A model generated the notes under the pieces. It worked only from the letters and a program-made list of their open reading frames with translations, had not been told where the DNA came from and made no database searches. DNA of 64,000 nucleotides, taken from contig NZ_ATTH01000001.1 in assembly GCF_000419585.1 (NCBI RefSeq), forward strand, positions 208,005-272,004. The letters run 5' to 3'. A program made the position numbers and the translations under genes. This document shows positions 17,806 through 31,539 of this stretch, piece by piece (position 1 is the stretch's first letter; each line of letters starts with the position of its first letter). Origin of the DNA: Salisaeta longa DSM 21114. Lineage in GTDB: Bacteria > Bacteroidota > Rhodothermia > Rhodothermales > Salinibacteraceae.

Positions 17806-18357
17806 ATGGCCAACGGCATCAAAAAGTGGTACGTGCTGCGCACGTTCTCGGGTCACGAGAAGAAAGTGCGGCGCTACATGGAGAGCGAGCTCGAACGCCT
17901 CGACCTTGAAGATCGGGTCGACGAGATCATGATTCCGACCGAGACGGTGTTCGAGATGCGCGGCGGAAAAAAGCGTACCAAAGAGCGCAAGTTCTTTCCG
18001 GGATACATCCTCTTGCATTGCACGCTCGACACGTACCTTCGGGAGCTCGCTGAAGGACTGCCTTCCGTCATCGGTTTTCTGAAGTCGGGCACGGGCAAAG
18101 AGCCCACGCCGCTGCGTCCGGATGAGGTGCAGCGCATTCTGGGCAAGATGGATCGGGCCGAGGCCATGGGCGAGCAGCCCGAAATTCCGTTTAAGCCCGG
18201 CGATCCGGTGAAGGTTGTGGACGGGCCGTTTGATAGTTTCAACGGCTTCGTCGAAGAGGTCTATCCCGAAAAGATGAAAGTCAAGGTCATGGTTTCCATC
18301 TTTGGACGGAAAACCCCCGTTGAGCTTGACTATCTGCAGGTGGAGCACGAAGAGTAG
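17806..18357 (+). CDS. nusG: Transcription termination/antitermination factor NusG
   Basis: A 183-residue protein. The NGN domain begins KWYVLRTFSGHEKKVRRYME (about 6-25) and a KOW domain near the C-terminus has FKPGDPVKVVDGPFDSFNG. It binds RNA polymerase and couples it to Rho or to the ribosome. It is the second gene of the secE-nusG pair and directly precedes the ribosomal protein genes. The ATG is not preceded by a Shine-Dalgarno sequence. Confidence 0.97.
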   Translation: MANGIKKWYVLRTFSGHEKKVRRYMESELERLDLEDRVDEIMIPTETVFEMRGGKKRTKERKFFPGYILLHCTLDTYLRELAEGLPSVIGFLKSGTGKEPTPLRPDEVQRILGKMDRAEAMGEQPEIPFKPGDPVKVVDGPFDSFNGFVEEVYPEKMKVKVMVSIFGRKTPVELDYLQVEHEE

Positions 18358-18437
18358 CGCCACCCGACACCCGTTTTATCCTATTCAACAACAGGCGGAA
18401 GTCTGCCGCGCGCAGACGCTAGCACCGCACAGGCATT

Positions 18438-18875
18438 ATGGCGAAACCAGTAGAAACCGTTATCAAGCTGCAAATTAAGGCGGGACAAGCCAACCCGGCG
18501 CCGCCTATTGGTCCGGCGTTGGGCCAGCACGGCGTTAACATCATGGAGTTCTGCAAGAAGTTCAATGCGAAGACGCAGGACCAGATGGGCACGCTGCTGC
18601 CGGTTGAGATCTCGGTGTATGCCGACCGGTCGTTCGATTTCATCGTTAAGAGCCCGCCGGCCTCCATTCTGCTGAAGCAGGCCGCCGGCATTGACAAAGG
18701 TGCGGGCGACCCGCTGCGCGAAAAAGTGGCCACCGTGTCGTGGCAAGATTGCATCGACATCGCCGAGCGGAAGATGGACGACCTGAATGCCCATACGCCC
18801 GAGCAGGGCGCTCGCATGGTTGCGGGCACCGCGCGCTCGATGGGCATTAACGTGAAGGGGAAGCCCGACGCGTAA
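18438..18875 (+). CDS. rplK: 50S ribosomal protein L11
   Basis: A 145-residue protein with the full L11 layout. The N-terminal domain has [20 protein letters not shown], which includes the proline-rich [11 protein letters not shown] segment contacted by thiopeptides and release factors. The C-terminal RNA-binding domain ends near [12 protein letters not shown]. It forms the GTPase-associated centre with 23S rRNA and the L10-L12 stalk. It is followed 76 bp later by rplA. Confidence 0.98.
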   Translation: MAKPVETVIKLQIKAGQANPAPPIGPALGQHGVNIMEFCKKFNAKTQDQMGTLLPVEISVYADRSFDFIVKSPPASILLKQAAGIDKGAGDPLREKVATVSWQDCIDIAERKMDDLNAHTPEQGARMVAGTARSMGINVKGKPDA

Positions 18876-18951
18876 CCACTCACCAATTTCTTTTCACCGC
18901 GGGAGTGCTCGTACCCTGAGGACGCTTGTACCGCACAGATGAACAGCTACT

Positions 18952-19662
18952 ATGCCAACACGAGGAAAACGATATCGTGAGGCAAAGGCCCGCATTGAGG
19001 AAAGCGACGGGCCTTTCAACCTCCGCGAAGCCGCCGAACTGGTTAAAGCGACCGCCACGGCAAACTTCGACGAGTCCGTTGACATCGACCTGCGCCTGGG
19101 CGTCGATCCGCGCCACGCCGATCAGATGGTACGTGGATCGGTGGCGCTGCCCAACGGCACCGGCCGCGACGTGACCGTGCTGGTGCTTGCCAGTGAAGGA
19201 AAGCAGGCCGAGGCGGAGGAAGCCGGCGCCGACTACGTGGGGCTTGATGAATACGTGGAGCGCATCCAGAATGACAACTGGCTCGACTTTGATGTCGTCA
19301 TTGCTACGCCCGACGTGATGGGCCAGGTGGGCCGCCTGGGGCGCATCCTGGGGCCGCGCGGCCTGATGCCGAATCCCAAAAGCGGGACGGTGACGATGAA
19401 CGTTGCCGAGGCTATTAAAGAAGTGAAGGCCGGTAAGATCGAGTTTCGGGTCGACAAGCACGGCAACCTGCACACGGCCATTGGCAAGGTGTCGTTTGAC
19501 GAAGACGAGATCTACGAGAATGCTCGTGCGTTTATGCGGGAAGTGATGCGGCTGCGGCCGCCGGCGTCGAAGGGCTTGTACCTGCGATCCATCACCATCT
19601 CCAGCACGATGGGCCCGCCCATTGCCGTAGACCGGAGCTCGGTGCTAAGCGAGGCCCGCTAG
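18952..19662 (+). CDS. rplA: 50S ribosomal protein L1
   Basis: A 236-residue protein. It starts [12 protein letters not shown] and contains the conserved block [20 protein letters not shown] (about 124-143), the L1 signature. It forms the mobile L1 stalk at the E-site. In many bacteria L1 represses the rplKA operon by binding the leader mRNA; I did not identify the site here. Confidence 0.97.
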   Translation: MPTRGKRYREAKARIEESDGPFNLREAAELVKATATANFDESVDIDLRLGVDPRHADQMVRGSVALPNGTGRDVTVLVLASEGKQAEAEEAGADYVGLDEYVERIQNDNWLDFDVVIATPDVMGQVGRLGRILGPRGLMPNPKSGTVTMNVAEAIKEVKAGKIEFRVDKHGNLHTAIGKVSFDEDEIYENARAFMREVMRLRPPASKGLYLRSITISSTMGPPIAVDRSSVLSEAR

Positions 19663-19712
19663 CGCCCGCACGTCCTTCCTGCGACTGTTGACTTCTGACT
19701 TGCCGAACCACC

Positions 19713-20249
19713 ATGCCTCTTACGCGCTCAGAAAAGGCCGACGTCATCGACTCGATCGGCGAACGGCTTGACGATCATTCCATCATCTACCTGACCAACT
19801 TCCAGGGCCTCTCGGTGGCCCAAACCAACGAGCTGCGCGGGCGCTTCCGCGCGGCCGGGGTGGAGTATCAGGTATGCAAAAACACGCTCGCCCGCATTGC
19901 GCTTGACCGCATCGACGGGTTGGATGCGCTTGATGAATACTTTGCCGGCCCCACGGCCATCGCCTTCAGCGATGACCCGGCCAAGCCGGCCCGCGTGCTC
20001 AAGGACTTTCTTGAGGACGAGGACATCGAGCGCCCCGAGCTGAAAGCCGCCTACATTGAAGGCGAAATCTATGAAGGCCACGAGGCGCTCGACCAGCTGT
20101 CGAAGCTGAAGTCGCGCGAAGAACTCGTGGGCGACATTGTTGGCCTGTTGCTGTCTCCCGCACAAACCGTGGTGGGCAGCCTTACCGGGCCCGGAAGCAC
20201 GCTCGCTGGCGCCATCCAGTCGATGGCCGACAGCGACGAGGAGGCGTAA
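19713..20249 (+). CDS. rplJ: 50S ribosomal protein L10
   Basis: A 178-residue protein. The N-terminal rRNA-binding domain includes VEYQVCKNTLARIAL and FAGPTAIAF. A C-terminal helix with the L7/L12 binding modules ends in an acidic tail (SDEEA). It anchors the L12 stalk dimers. It follows rplA after a 50-bp gap and precedes rplL by 120 bp. Autogenous control by L10 is usual in the family but not shown here. Confidence 0.97.
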   Translation: MPLTRSEKADVIDSIGERLDDHSIIYLTNFQGLSVAQTNELRGRFRAAGVEYQVCKNTLARIALDRIDGLDALDEYFAGPTAIAFSDDPAKPARVLKDFLEDEDIERPELKAAYIEGEIYEGHEALDQLSKLKSREELVGDIVGLLLSPAQTVVGSLTGPGSTLAGAIQSMADSDEEA

Positions 20250-20369
20250 GCCGCCGTACCCTGGCGGGCGCCGCTGTATCATTTACTGCACTCACTAATC
20301 ATCCTTAAACAGCGCGACGTAGCGCGGGCCACGAGGCGCGTAGCGAAGACCGTCGCCGGACAACCAATT

Positions 20370-20753
20370 ATGGCAGACATTCAAGATCTCGCAGAACAGC
20401 TAGTCAACCTCACCATCAAAGAGGCGAACGAGCTGGCAAACATTCTCGAAGAAGAGTACGACATCAAGCCGGCATCCGCTGGCGTAGCCGTGGCAGCCCC
20501 TGGTGCTGCCGGCGGCGACGGCGCCGATGGTGGCGAAGAGAAGACCGAGTTCGACGTCATCCTGGCGGGCGTTTCGGGCAACAAAATCAAGGTGATCAAA
20601 GAGGTGCGCTCCATCACGGGGCTCGGCCTCAAAGAAGCCAAGGCCCTCGTCGACGAGGCCCCAAGCCCGATCAAGGAAGGCATTTCGCGCGAAGACGCGG
20701 ATGAGCTGAAAGCTCAGCTTGAAGACGCAGGCGGCGACGTGGAGTTGAAGTAA
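20370..20753 (+). CDS. rplL: 50S ribosomal protein L7/L12
   Basis: A 127-residue stalk protein. The N-terminal dimerisation helices cover about 1-36, followed by an Ala/Gly/Pro hinge (about 44-60). The C-terminal factor-binding domain carries [20 protein letters not shown] and [13 protein letters not shown]. It recruits translation GTPases. The ATG is preceded by AACCAATT rather than a purine-rich Shine-Dalgarno sequence. Three tandem hairpins follow before rpoB. Confidence 0.98.
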   Translation: MADIQDLAEQLVNLTIKEANELANILEEEYDIKPASAGVAVAAPGAAGGDGADGGEEKTEFDVILAGVSGNKIKVIKEVRSITGLGLKEAKALVDEAPSPIKEGISREDADELKAQLEDAGGDVELK

Positions 20754-20768
20754 CCCACCACGCGTGAT

Positions 20769-20878
20769 TGCAAGGGCGGCGCACGCCACCGCCCTTGCAG
20801 GTAGCCATCGAGCAGCGGCCCATCCTCTACGGAGCGGCCGCTGTTTGCTTGTATCGGCCCGGCCGAATGGCTGGGCCG
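20769..20878 (+). terminator. Three tandem hairpins after rplL (probable attenuator)
   Basis: Hairpin 1 is a perfect 11-bp stem, TGCAAGGGCGG (20769-20779) with CCGCCCTTGCA (20789-20799). Hairpin 2 pairs CAGCGGCC (20813-20820) with GGCCGCTG (20836-20843) and is followed by TTTGCTTGT. Hairpin 3 pairs CGGCCCGGCC (20855-20864) with GGCTGGGCCG (20869-20878) around the loop GAAT. Partial termination between rplL and rpoB is known in other bacteria to keep polymerase subunits below ribosomal protein levels. Hairpin 2 is the best terminator of the three. Confidence 0.6.
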
Positions 20879-21217
20879 TGGCGTGAACACATCGTCAATG
20901 CGTGCGGCGCTCCAACCCCCGAAACATCGGTTTACGCGGCGCGTTGAGGTTGTGCTATGCTTTCAACTGAGGCCACCGGTACGCAAGCCATCGGCCTCTG
21001 ATCTCCCAGCGAACCAGCAGTGCATGAGCGAACTCAGAAGCGCGGTGGGCACGCCACGCATGTCGTTTGGTACACAAGGCGGTGTTGCGCCGCTTGTGCC
21101 ACCGCATGAGTGCACTTCACCCGAGCCCGTCCGCTCCGTCCTGGGTCGCGTTCCGCATGGTGCGCCGCACTGCTTCTCGATTGGACCTAACGTATACTCA
21201 CGGTAGCAACCCAGCCT
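20879..21217 (+). other. Leader region of rpoB
   Basis: About 340 bp with no credible gene. A plus-strand frame at 20883-21206 has a composition unlike the neighbouring proteins. A TATACT hexamer at about 21192 and TATGCT at about 20957 could be -10 boxes of an internal rpoB promoter, but neither has a convincing -35 at the right distance. Confidence 0.35.
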
Positions 21218-24200
21218 ATGCCCACTCTCCTTAACGGCGATATTGCCACGACCGGACACGTTGATGATGCGTGGCCGCGCAAGAGCTTCGGCAGCATCCC
21301 TACCGTTTGGGACTATCCGGATTTTCTCGACATCCAGCTGAAGACGTTTCACGACTTCGTGCAGGACGACGTCCCGCCGGAGGACCGAACGAATACGGGC
21401 CTGCAGGCCGTGTTCAATGAGCACTTCCCGATTCAGGACAGCCGGGAGCGCTACACGCTTGAGTTTATCAACTACGAGCTCGATGCGCCCAAGCACACCA
21501 TTGAGGAGTGCATCGCGCAGGGCCTCACCTATTCCGTTCCGCTCAAGGCTACGTTGCGCCTGTCGAGCAAGGAAGAAGAAGGCGACGAAGAGGCCATTGA
21601 GGCCATTGAGCAGGAGGTGTACCTCGGTACGCTTCCGTTCATGACGCCGCGCGGCTCGTTTATTGTAAACGGGGCGGAGCGCGTCATTGTGGCGCAGCTG
21701 CACCGCAGCCCGGGCGCCTTCTTCAGCAAGGAAATCCACTCGAACGGTACCGAGCTGTTCAGCGCCCGCGTCATTCCGTTCCGGGGGTCGTGGATGGAGT
21801 TTTCCACCGACGTCCGCGATGTCCTGTGGGCTTACATCGACCGGAAGAAGAAGGTGCCGGTTACCACGCTCCTTCGCGCGCTCGGCTTCTCCAGCGACGA
21901 CGAAATCATTCGCATGTTTGGCCTTGCGGATGCCATTGACATTGCGGATGAAGACGACTTTCAGCAGTACGTGGGCCGCGAGCTGGCCACCAGCGTAACC
22001 ATCGAGCGGATCGTTGAGATCGTTGACGAAGATACTGGTGAAGTCGTCGACGAGGAAACCGAACGCGAAGTGGTGCTCCCCGCCGAGCACGAACTCGAAG
22101 AAGACGACTGGGAAGAGCTCGCCGAGTACGACATCAGCCGGGTGTACCTTATCAAAGAGAACACCGATGAGGATGCGCTCGACAAAACGACCCTGGTCGA
22201 GACGCTCAAGAAAGACCCGACGCACACCGAAGAGGAGGCCCTCGAAGAAATCTACCGGCAGCTGCGCGGCTCCGAAGCGCCCGACCTGGAGTCGGCCCGC
22301 AATGCGCTGGACCGCCTCTTCTTCAGCGACAAGCGTTACGATCTGGGCGACGTGGGGCGCTACCGCATCAACAAGCGCCTCGAAATTGACGTCGACCCCG
22401 ACGTGCAGGTGCTCACCAAGGAGGACGTGGTGGCCATCGTGCGCGAGCTCATCGAGCTGCAAAATGGCGAGAACACGCCCGACGACATTGACCACCTGAG
22501 CAACCGCCGCGTGAAAACCGTGGGCGAGCAGATGGGCTCGCAGTTCTCGCTGGGGCTGGCCCGCATGTCGCGGACCATCCGCGAGCGCATGAATCTGCGG
22601 GACGCCGATAAGTTTACGCCGCAGGACTTGGTGAACGCCCGGACGATCTCCAGCGTCATCAACACGTTCTTCGGCACGAACCAGCTCAGCCAGTTCATGG
22701 ATCAGACGAATCCGCTGGCGGAGCTGACGAACAAGCGGCGCCTCTCGGCGCTGGGCCCGGGCGGCTTGACCCGCGAGCGGGCGGGCTTCGAGGTGCGCGA
22801 CGTGCACTACACGCACTACGGCCGCCTCTGCCCCATCGAAACGCCCGAGGGGCCCAACATTGGCCTGATCTCGTCGCTGTGCGTGCACGGCGTCATCAAC
22901 GACTTCGGATTTATCGAGACGCCGTACCGCGTTGTGAAGGACGGCAAGGTGTCTGAGGAAGTGGAATACCTGACGGCCGAGGAGGAAGACCGCGCCATCA
23001 TTGCGCAGGCCAACGCGCCCATTAACGAGGCGGGCGATTTCCTCACCGACCAGGTGACCTGTCGCCACCAGGGCGACTTCCCGGTGGTGCCGCCGGAAGA
23101 CGTGCAGTACATGGACGTGGCCCCGAACCAGATCGTCTCGCCAGCCGCCAGCCTTGTGGCGTTCCTGGAGCACGACGATGCCAACCGTGCGCTGATGGGC
23201 TCAAACATGCAGCGTCAGGGCGTGCCGCTCTTGCGCAGCGACAGTCCCATTGTGGGCACCGGCCTCGAAGGCCGCGTTGCGAAAGACTCGCGGGCCGTGA
23301 TTGTGGCCGAGGGCGACGGCGAAGTGGAATACGTCGATGCCAACAAGATCGTCGTGCGGTACGACGAAGATCAGGGCGCCGAAGACCTCACGTTCGGCGA
23401 GCCGGTGCGCGAGTACGAGCTCACCAAGTTCCGCCGCACCAACCAAGACACGTGCATGAACCAGAAGCCGATCGTGCAGGTCGGCGACCGTGTGGAGGAA
23501 GGCACCGTCATGACGGACGGGTTTGCCACCGAGAAGGGCGAGCTGGCCCTCGGCAAAAACGTCCTCTGCGCCTTCATGCCGTGGCACGGCTACAACTTCG
23601 AGGATGCCATCGTAATCAGCGAGCGCCTCGTGGCCGACGACGTGTACACCTCCGTGCACATCGAGGAATTCGAGCACGAGGTGCGCGACACGAAGCGGGG
23701 CGAGGAAGAGCTCACCCGTGAAATCCCGAACGTCTCGGAGGAGGCCACCAAAGACCTCGACGAGCGCGGCATCATCCGCGTCGGCGCCGAGGTGAATCCG
23801 GGCGACATCATCGTTGGAAAGATTACGCCGAAGGGCGAAACCGATCCGACGCCGGAAGAGAAACTCCTGCGCGCCATCTTTGGCGACAAAGCCGGCGACG
23901 TGAAAGATGCGTCGCTGAAGGCCAAGCCCGGCATGGACGGCGTCGTCATCGACACGCAACTGTTCAGCCGGCGCCAGCTCGACCCGGCCTCCAAGAAGAT
24001 GGAGGAACGTCGGCTGGAGGCGATTGAGCATCAGCATGAGCAGAACCTCAAGAAGCTGAACGAGCGCTTCTGGGACAAATTCTTCCAGCTCGTGGGCGAT
24101 GCCACAAGCGGCGGCATCACCGACCGCGACGGGAACGTCATTCTAAGCGAAGGCGCTGCGTTTGAACGCGACGCGTTCGCCGAGGTCGACCCGCAGAGCC

Positions 24201-25078
24201 TGTCCACGCGCCTCGACTTTACGGGCGACGAAACGCTCAACGAGAAGGTGGCCACGCTGCTGCGCAACTATAAGTCGCGCCGCCGCGAGATTGACGGCAC
24301 CTTTAAGCGCCAGGAGCACCAGGTGCAGATGGGCGACGAACTGCCCGCGGGCATCGTGCAGATGGCCAAGGTGTACGTGGCGCGCAAGCGCAAGATTGGC
24401 GTTGGCGACAAGATGGCCGGGCGTCACGGCAATAAAGGCGTGATCGCCAAGGTGGTGCCGGTGGAAGACATGCCGTTCCTTGAAGACGGCACGCCGGTCG
24501 ACATTGTGCTGAACCCGCTGGGCGTGCCCTCGCGCATGAACCTGGGACAGATTTACGAGACGCTCCTGGGCTGGGCCGGCAGCAAGCTGGGCGTTAAATA
24601 CGCCACGCCGATCTTCGACGGGGCCTCGATGGACGACATCGCCGACGAGCTGGAGAAGGCCGGCCTGCCGCGCGACGGCAAGGCGCAGCTGTACGACGGC
24701 CGTACCGGCGAGGCGTTCGACGAGCGCACCACGGTGGGCCAAATCTACATGATGAAGCTCAGCCACCTGATTGAAGACAAGATGCACGCGCGTTCGATTG
24801 GGCCGTACAGCCTGATCACGCAGCAGCCGCTGGGCGGTAAGGCCCAGTTTGGTGGGCAGCGCCTGGGCGAGATGGAGGTGTGGGCGCTCTATGCCTACGG
24901 CGCCTCCAACGTGCTCCAAGAGATGCTCACGTACAAGTCGGACGACGTGCAGGGCCGCTCACGGGCGTATGAGTCGATCGTGAAGGGCAAAAACATGCCG
25001 TCGGCGGGCGTGCCCGAGAGCTTCAACGTGCTGGTGCGCGAGCTGCAGGGCCTCGGCCTTGAAGTGACGCTGGACTAA
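21218..25078 (+). CDS. rpoB: DNA-directed RNA polymerase subunit beta
   Basis: A 1286-residue beta subunit. The rifampicin-binding region includes [17 protein letters not shown] and [10 protein letters not shown]. Further blocks are [17 protein letters not shown], the hybrid-binding region with [10 protein letters not shown], and the C-terminal clamp segment with [12 protein letters not shown]. The rifampicin cluster looks wild type (S-Q-F-M-D-Q and the later H/K-R-R-L-S-A). An acidic insertion of about 100 residues (about 262-365, rich in Glu and Asp) sits between the lobe segments, as in Bacteroidota relatives. It starts 464 bp after rplL behind a set of hairpins. Confidence 0.98.
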   Translation: MPTLLNGDIATTGHVDDAWPRKSFGSIPTVWDYPDFLDIQLKTFHDFVQDDVPPEDRTNTGLQAVFNEHFPIQDSRERYTLEFINYELDAPKHTIEECIAQGLTYSVPLKATLRLSSKEEEGDEEAIEAIEQEVYLGTLPFMTPRGSFIVNGAERVIVAQLHRSPGAFFSKEIHSNGTELFSARVIPFRGSWMEFSTDVRDVLWAYIDRKKKVPVTTLLRALGFSSDDEIIRMFGLADAIDIADEDDFQQYVGRELATSVTIERIVEIVDEDTGEVVDEETEREVVLPAEHELEEDDWEELAEYDISRVYLIKENTDEDALDKTTLVETLKKDPTHTEEEALEEIYRQLRGSEAPDLESARNALDRLFFSDKRYDLGDVGRYRINKRLEIDVDPDVQVLTKEDVVAIVRELIELQNGENTPDDIDHLSNRRVKTVGEQMGSQFSLGLARMSRTIRERMNLRDADKFTPQDLVNARTISSVINTFFGTNQLSQFMDQTNPLAELTNKRRLSALGPGGLTRERAGFEVRDVHYTHYGRLCPIETPEGPNIGLISSLCVHGVINDFGFIETPYRVVKDGKVSEEVEYLTAEEEDRAIIAQANAPINEAGDFLTDQVTCRHQGDFPVVPPEDVQYMDVAPNQIVSPAASLVAFLEHDDANRALMGSNMQRQGVPLLRSDSPIVGTGLEGRVAKDSRAVIVAEGDGEVEYVDANKIVVRYDEDQGAEDLTFGEPVREYELTKFRRTNQDTCMNQKPIVQVGDRVEEGTVMTDGFATEKGELALGKNVLCAFMPWHGYNFEDAIVISERLVADDVYTSVHIEEFEHEVRDTKRGEEELTREIPNVSEEATKDLDERGIIRVGAEVNPGDIIVGKITPKGETDPTPEEKLLRAIFGDKAGDVKDASLKAKPGMDGVVIDTQLFSRRQLDPASKKMEERRLEAIEHQHEQNLKKLNERFWDKFFQLVGDATSGGITDRDGNVILSEGAAFERDAFAEVDPQSLSTRLDFTGDETLNEKVATLLRNYKSRRREIDGTFKRQEHQVQMGDELPAGIVQMAKVYVARKRKIGVGDKMAGRHGNKGVIAKVVPVEDMPFLEDGTPVDIVLNPLGVPSRMNLGQIYETLLGWAGSKLGVKYATPIFDGASMDDIADELEKAGLPRDGKAQLYDGRTGEAFDERTTVGQIYMMKLSHLIEDKMHARSIGPYSLITQQPLGGKAQFGGQRLGEMEVWALYAYGASNVLQEMLTYKSDDVQGRSRAYESIVKGKNMPSAGVPESFNVLVRELQGLGLEVTLD

Positions 25079-25181
25079 CGAGTGACGAATGACGCTGAGC
25101 GGGGGCTTCGAGCAGCCCTCCGCTCCTCATTCCGATGCTCGATCATTCGACACTCGACACTTTCAAATCGCTAATTGTCAT

Positions 25182-29486
<4,305 letters not shown>

Positions 29487-29520
29487 GCCACGCTTCGTAG
29501 TACAGGCTGTATCGCTCAAA

Positions 29521-29560
29521 CGCATCGTGGCACCAGCCACGGTGCGTTTGTCTGTTTGTG
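29521..29560 (+). terminator. Rho-independent terminator after rpoC
   Basis: CGCATCGTGGC (29521-29531) and GCCACGGTGCG (29536-29546) pair over 11 bp with one G-T wobble around the tetraloop ACCA. TTTGTCTGTTTGTG follows. It lies 34 bp after the rpoC stop and closes the tuf-to-rpoC block. Confidence 0.85.
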
Positions 29561-29681
29561 AAGCACTGCAAGGAAACAATGCTTCGCCCATGCAGACCGT
29601 AGCTTGCGGGATAGACCAGCGAACGAGGCCCGCGCACCATCCGTTGACGGTAATGAAGCCCACAATCGGTACAAGAACGTA

Positions 29682-30842
29682 ATGGCTATTTATCTCGACC
29701 ACGCCGCAACCACACCGCTCGACCGCGCGGTGCTGGCGGCCATGGAGCCGTACCTGCTGGAGCATTTTGGCAACGCCTCGTCGGTGCACGGGCGCGGGCG
29801 GCAGGCCCGCGTGGCTGTGGAGGAAGCCCGCGAGCGCGTGGCGGCGGCGCTGGGGGCCGAGCCCTCCGAGGTTGTGTTTACAAGCGGCGGGACCGAGTCG
29901 GATAACCTGGCGCTCAAGGGAGCACTTCGCGCCCGGGCGGCAGACGGCCGAACGCGGCTCGTCACGTCAGCGGCCGAGCACGAAGCGGTGCTTCAGCCCG
30001 CCGAGCAGCTTGCGGCCGAAGGATACGAGGCCACGGTGCTTGCCCCCGATGCCCACGGCCGCATCACTCCCGATCGGCTCGACGAGGCCCTCGACGACCG
30101 CGTGGCGCTCGTGTCGCTCATGCATGCCAACAACGAAATCGGCACCCTGCACGACATCGCGGCACTGGCCGACGTGTGCCACGCCCATGGGGCCTGGTTG
30201 CATTGCGATGCCGTGCAAACCGCCGGGCTGATGGCCCTCAACGTTAAGGACCTGGGGGCCGATCTGCTGTCGCTCTCGGCGCACAAGTTGTACGGTCCGA
30301 AGGGCGTGGGCGCGCTGTACGTGCGAGGGGGCATCGACCTGCCGCCGCTCGTGGCGGGCGGCGCACAGGAGCGCAACCGCCGCGGAGGCACCGAGAACAC
30401 GCCGGGCGTTGTGGGCCTCGCGGAGGCGCTTACGCGTGCCGTCGAGCGGGCGCCCGAGCGGGTGGCGCGCCTCGAGTCGTTGCAGCAGCGGCTCGTGGAG
30501 GGGCTAACGGACGCGCTGGACCACTTCCGCTTCAACACGCCGGTGCACCACGGGCCCGTCGCGCCGCACATCGTCAACATCTCGTTTCCCCCGCACGCGG
30601 GACAGCCCATCGACGGCGAAATGCTGCTCCTGAACCTCGACATGCACGGCGTGCAGGCCTCGGCCGGATCCGCGTGTACCAGTGGCGCGCTGGAGCCCAG
30701 CCATGTGCTTACGGCGCTAGGACTGCCGCGCGAGACGGCCGCTGCCGCGGTGCGCTTCTCGCTGGGGAAGGATACCAGCCCCGAAGACGTTGATGGGGCC
30801 GTGGATACGCTGGCCGATACCATCGATCGCATGCGCCGCTAA
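29682..30842 (+). CDS. Cysteine desulfurase (NifS/IscS family)
   Basis: A 386-residue PLP enzyme of fold type I. It begins AIYLDHAATTPLDRAVL. Landmarks are FTSGGTESDNLAL, the internal aldimine Lys202 in LSAHKLYGPKGVGAL, and the active-site loop cysteine Cys332 in GSACTSGALEPSH. The motif set matches group I desulfurases (NifS/IscS), which pass sulfur from cysteine to Fe-S scaffold or tRNA-thiolation enzymes such as MnmA. No iscU or iscR is adjacent, so the acceptor is unknown. The start at 29682 gives the canonical N-terminus; the in-frame extension of 26 codons upstream is not conserved-looking. A DUF2064 gene follows after 15 bp. Confidence 0.93.
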   Translation: MAIYLDHAATTPLDRAVLAAMEPYLLEHFGNASSVHGRGRQARVAVEEARERVAAALGAEPSEVVFTSGGTESDNLALKGALRARAADGRTRLVTSAAEHEAVLQPAEQLAAEGYEATVLAPDAHGRITPDRLDEALDDRVALVSLMHANNEIGTLHDIAALADVCHAHGAWLHCDAVQTAGLMALNVKDLGADLLSLSAHKLYGPKGVGALYVRGGIDLPPLVAGGAQERNRRGGTENTPGVVGLAEALTRAVERAPERVARLESLQQRLVEGLTDALDHFRFNTPVHHGPVAPHIVNISFPPHAGQPIDGEMLLLNLDMHGVQASAGSACTSGALEPSHVLTALGLPRETAAAAVRFSLGKDTSPEDVDGAVDTLADTIDRMRR

Positions 30843-30857
30843 CCACTCGTCTGTTGC

Positions 30858-31529
30858 ATGACCGACGCCCTCATCGTCTTTGCCAAGCCGCCGGAGCCGG
30901 GGGCCGTAAAGACGCGCCTCACCACGCTCCTGAGCGACGAAGAAGCCGCAGCCCTCTACGCGGCCTTTCTGGAAGATGCCTTGCGGCAGTACGCCGCGCT
31001 CGCTGCCGATGTGCGCCTGTACCTGACCGACGCGTCGGCCGCGCTCCCCGTGCCCGATCGGGTGGGCGTGCACGAGCAGTCGGGGGCGGGCCTCGGCGCG
31101 CGGATGCACACGGCCTTTCAGGAGACGTTTGCGGCGGGGTATGCGCGGGCTGTCATCATCGGGACGGATCATCCTACGCTGCCGTCGGCACGCATCCGCC
31201 GGGCGTTCGATGCGCTGCGCCCCGCTCCGGCCGTTGCGCTGGGGCCAAGCGCCGATGGCGGGTTTTACCTGCTGGGCCTCACCGCTCCGCAGCCCGCGCT
31301 GTTTGCGGGCATGACCTACAGCCACGACGAGGTGTTTGCGGAGACGCGTCGCCGTGCGGAGGGCCTTGACGCCCGTCTCACGGTGCTGCCTGAGTGGTAC
31401 GACGTTGACACCCCCGCGGCGCTGCAACGGATGCTCCAGGACCTAGAGGGCGCGCCGCATGCCGTACGCACGCGGGCTACCGTGCGGCGGCTGAACCTGC
31501 GCGAGCGATTGCGTGCAGCGTCGCGGTGA
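30858..31529 (+). CDS. DUF2064 family glycosyltransferase-like protein
   Basis: A 223-residue protein with a nucleotide-diphospho-sugar transferase-like fold. It has an N-terminal LIVFAKPPEPGAVKTRL block, then IIGTDHPTLP (the likely metal-binding acidic region), SADGGFYLLGL-type glycine motif and a terminal DVDTPAAL block. These mark the TIGR04282/DUF2064 family, some members of which act in arsenosugar or other glycolipid pathways. No arsenic genes are nearby, so the substrate is unknown. It starts 15 bp after the desulfurase and is probably in the same operon. Confidence 0.8.
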   Translation: MTDALIVFAKPPEPGAVKTRLTTLLSDEEAAALYAAFLEDALRQYAALAADVRLYLTDASAALPVPDRVGVHEQSGAGLGARMHTAFQETFAAGYARAVIIGTDHPTLPSARIRRAFDALRPAPAVALGPSADGGFYLLGLTAPQPALFAGMTYSHDEVFAETRRRAEGLDARLTVLPEWYDVDTPAALQRMLQDLEGAPHAVRTRATVRRLNLRERLRAASR

Positions 31530-31539
31530 GCCGGTGCGG

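Noticed and set aside
20883-21206. A 107-codon frame upstream of rpoB
   Set aside because: The composition is unlike neighbours, it has no motif, and it lies in the rpoB leader next to attenuator hairpins.
20963-23173. A 736-codon minus-strand frame over rpoB
   Set aside because: It is antisense to the conserved rpoB gene and shows only the reversed codon composition.
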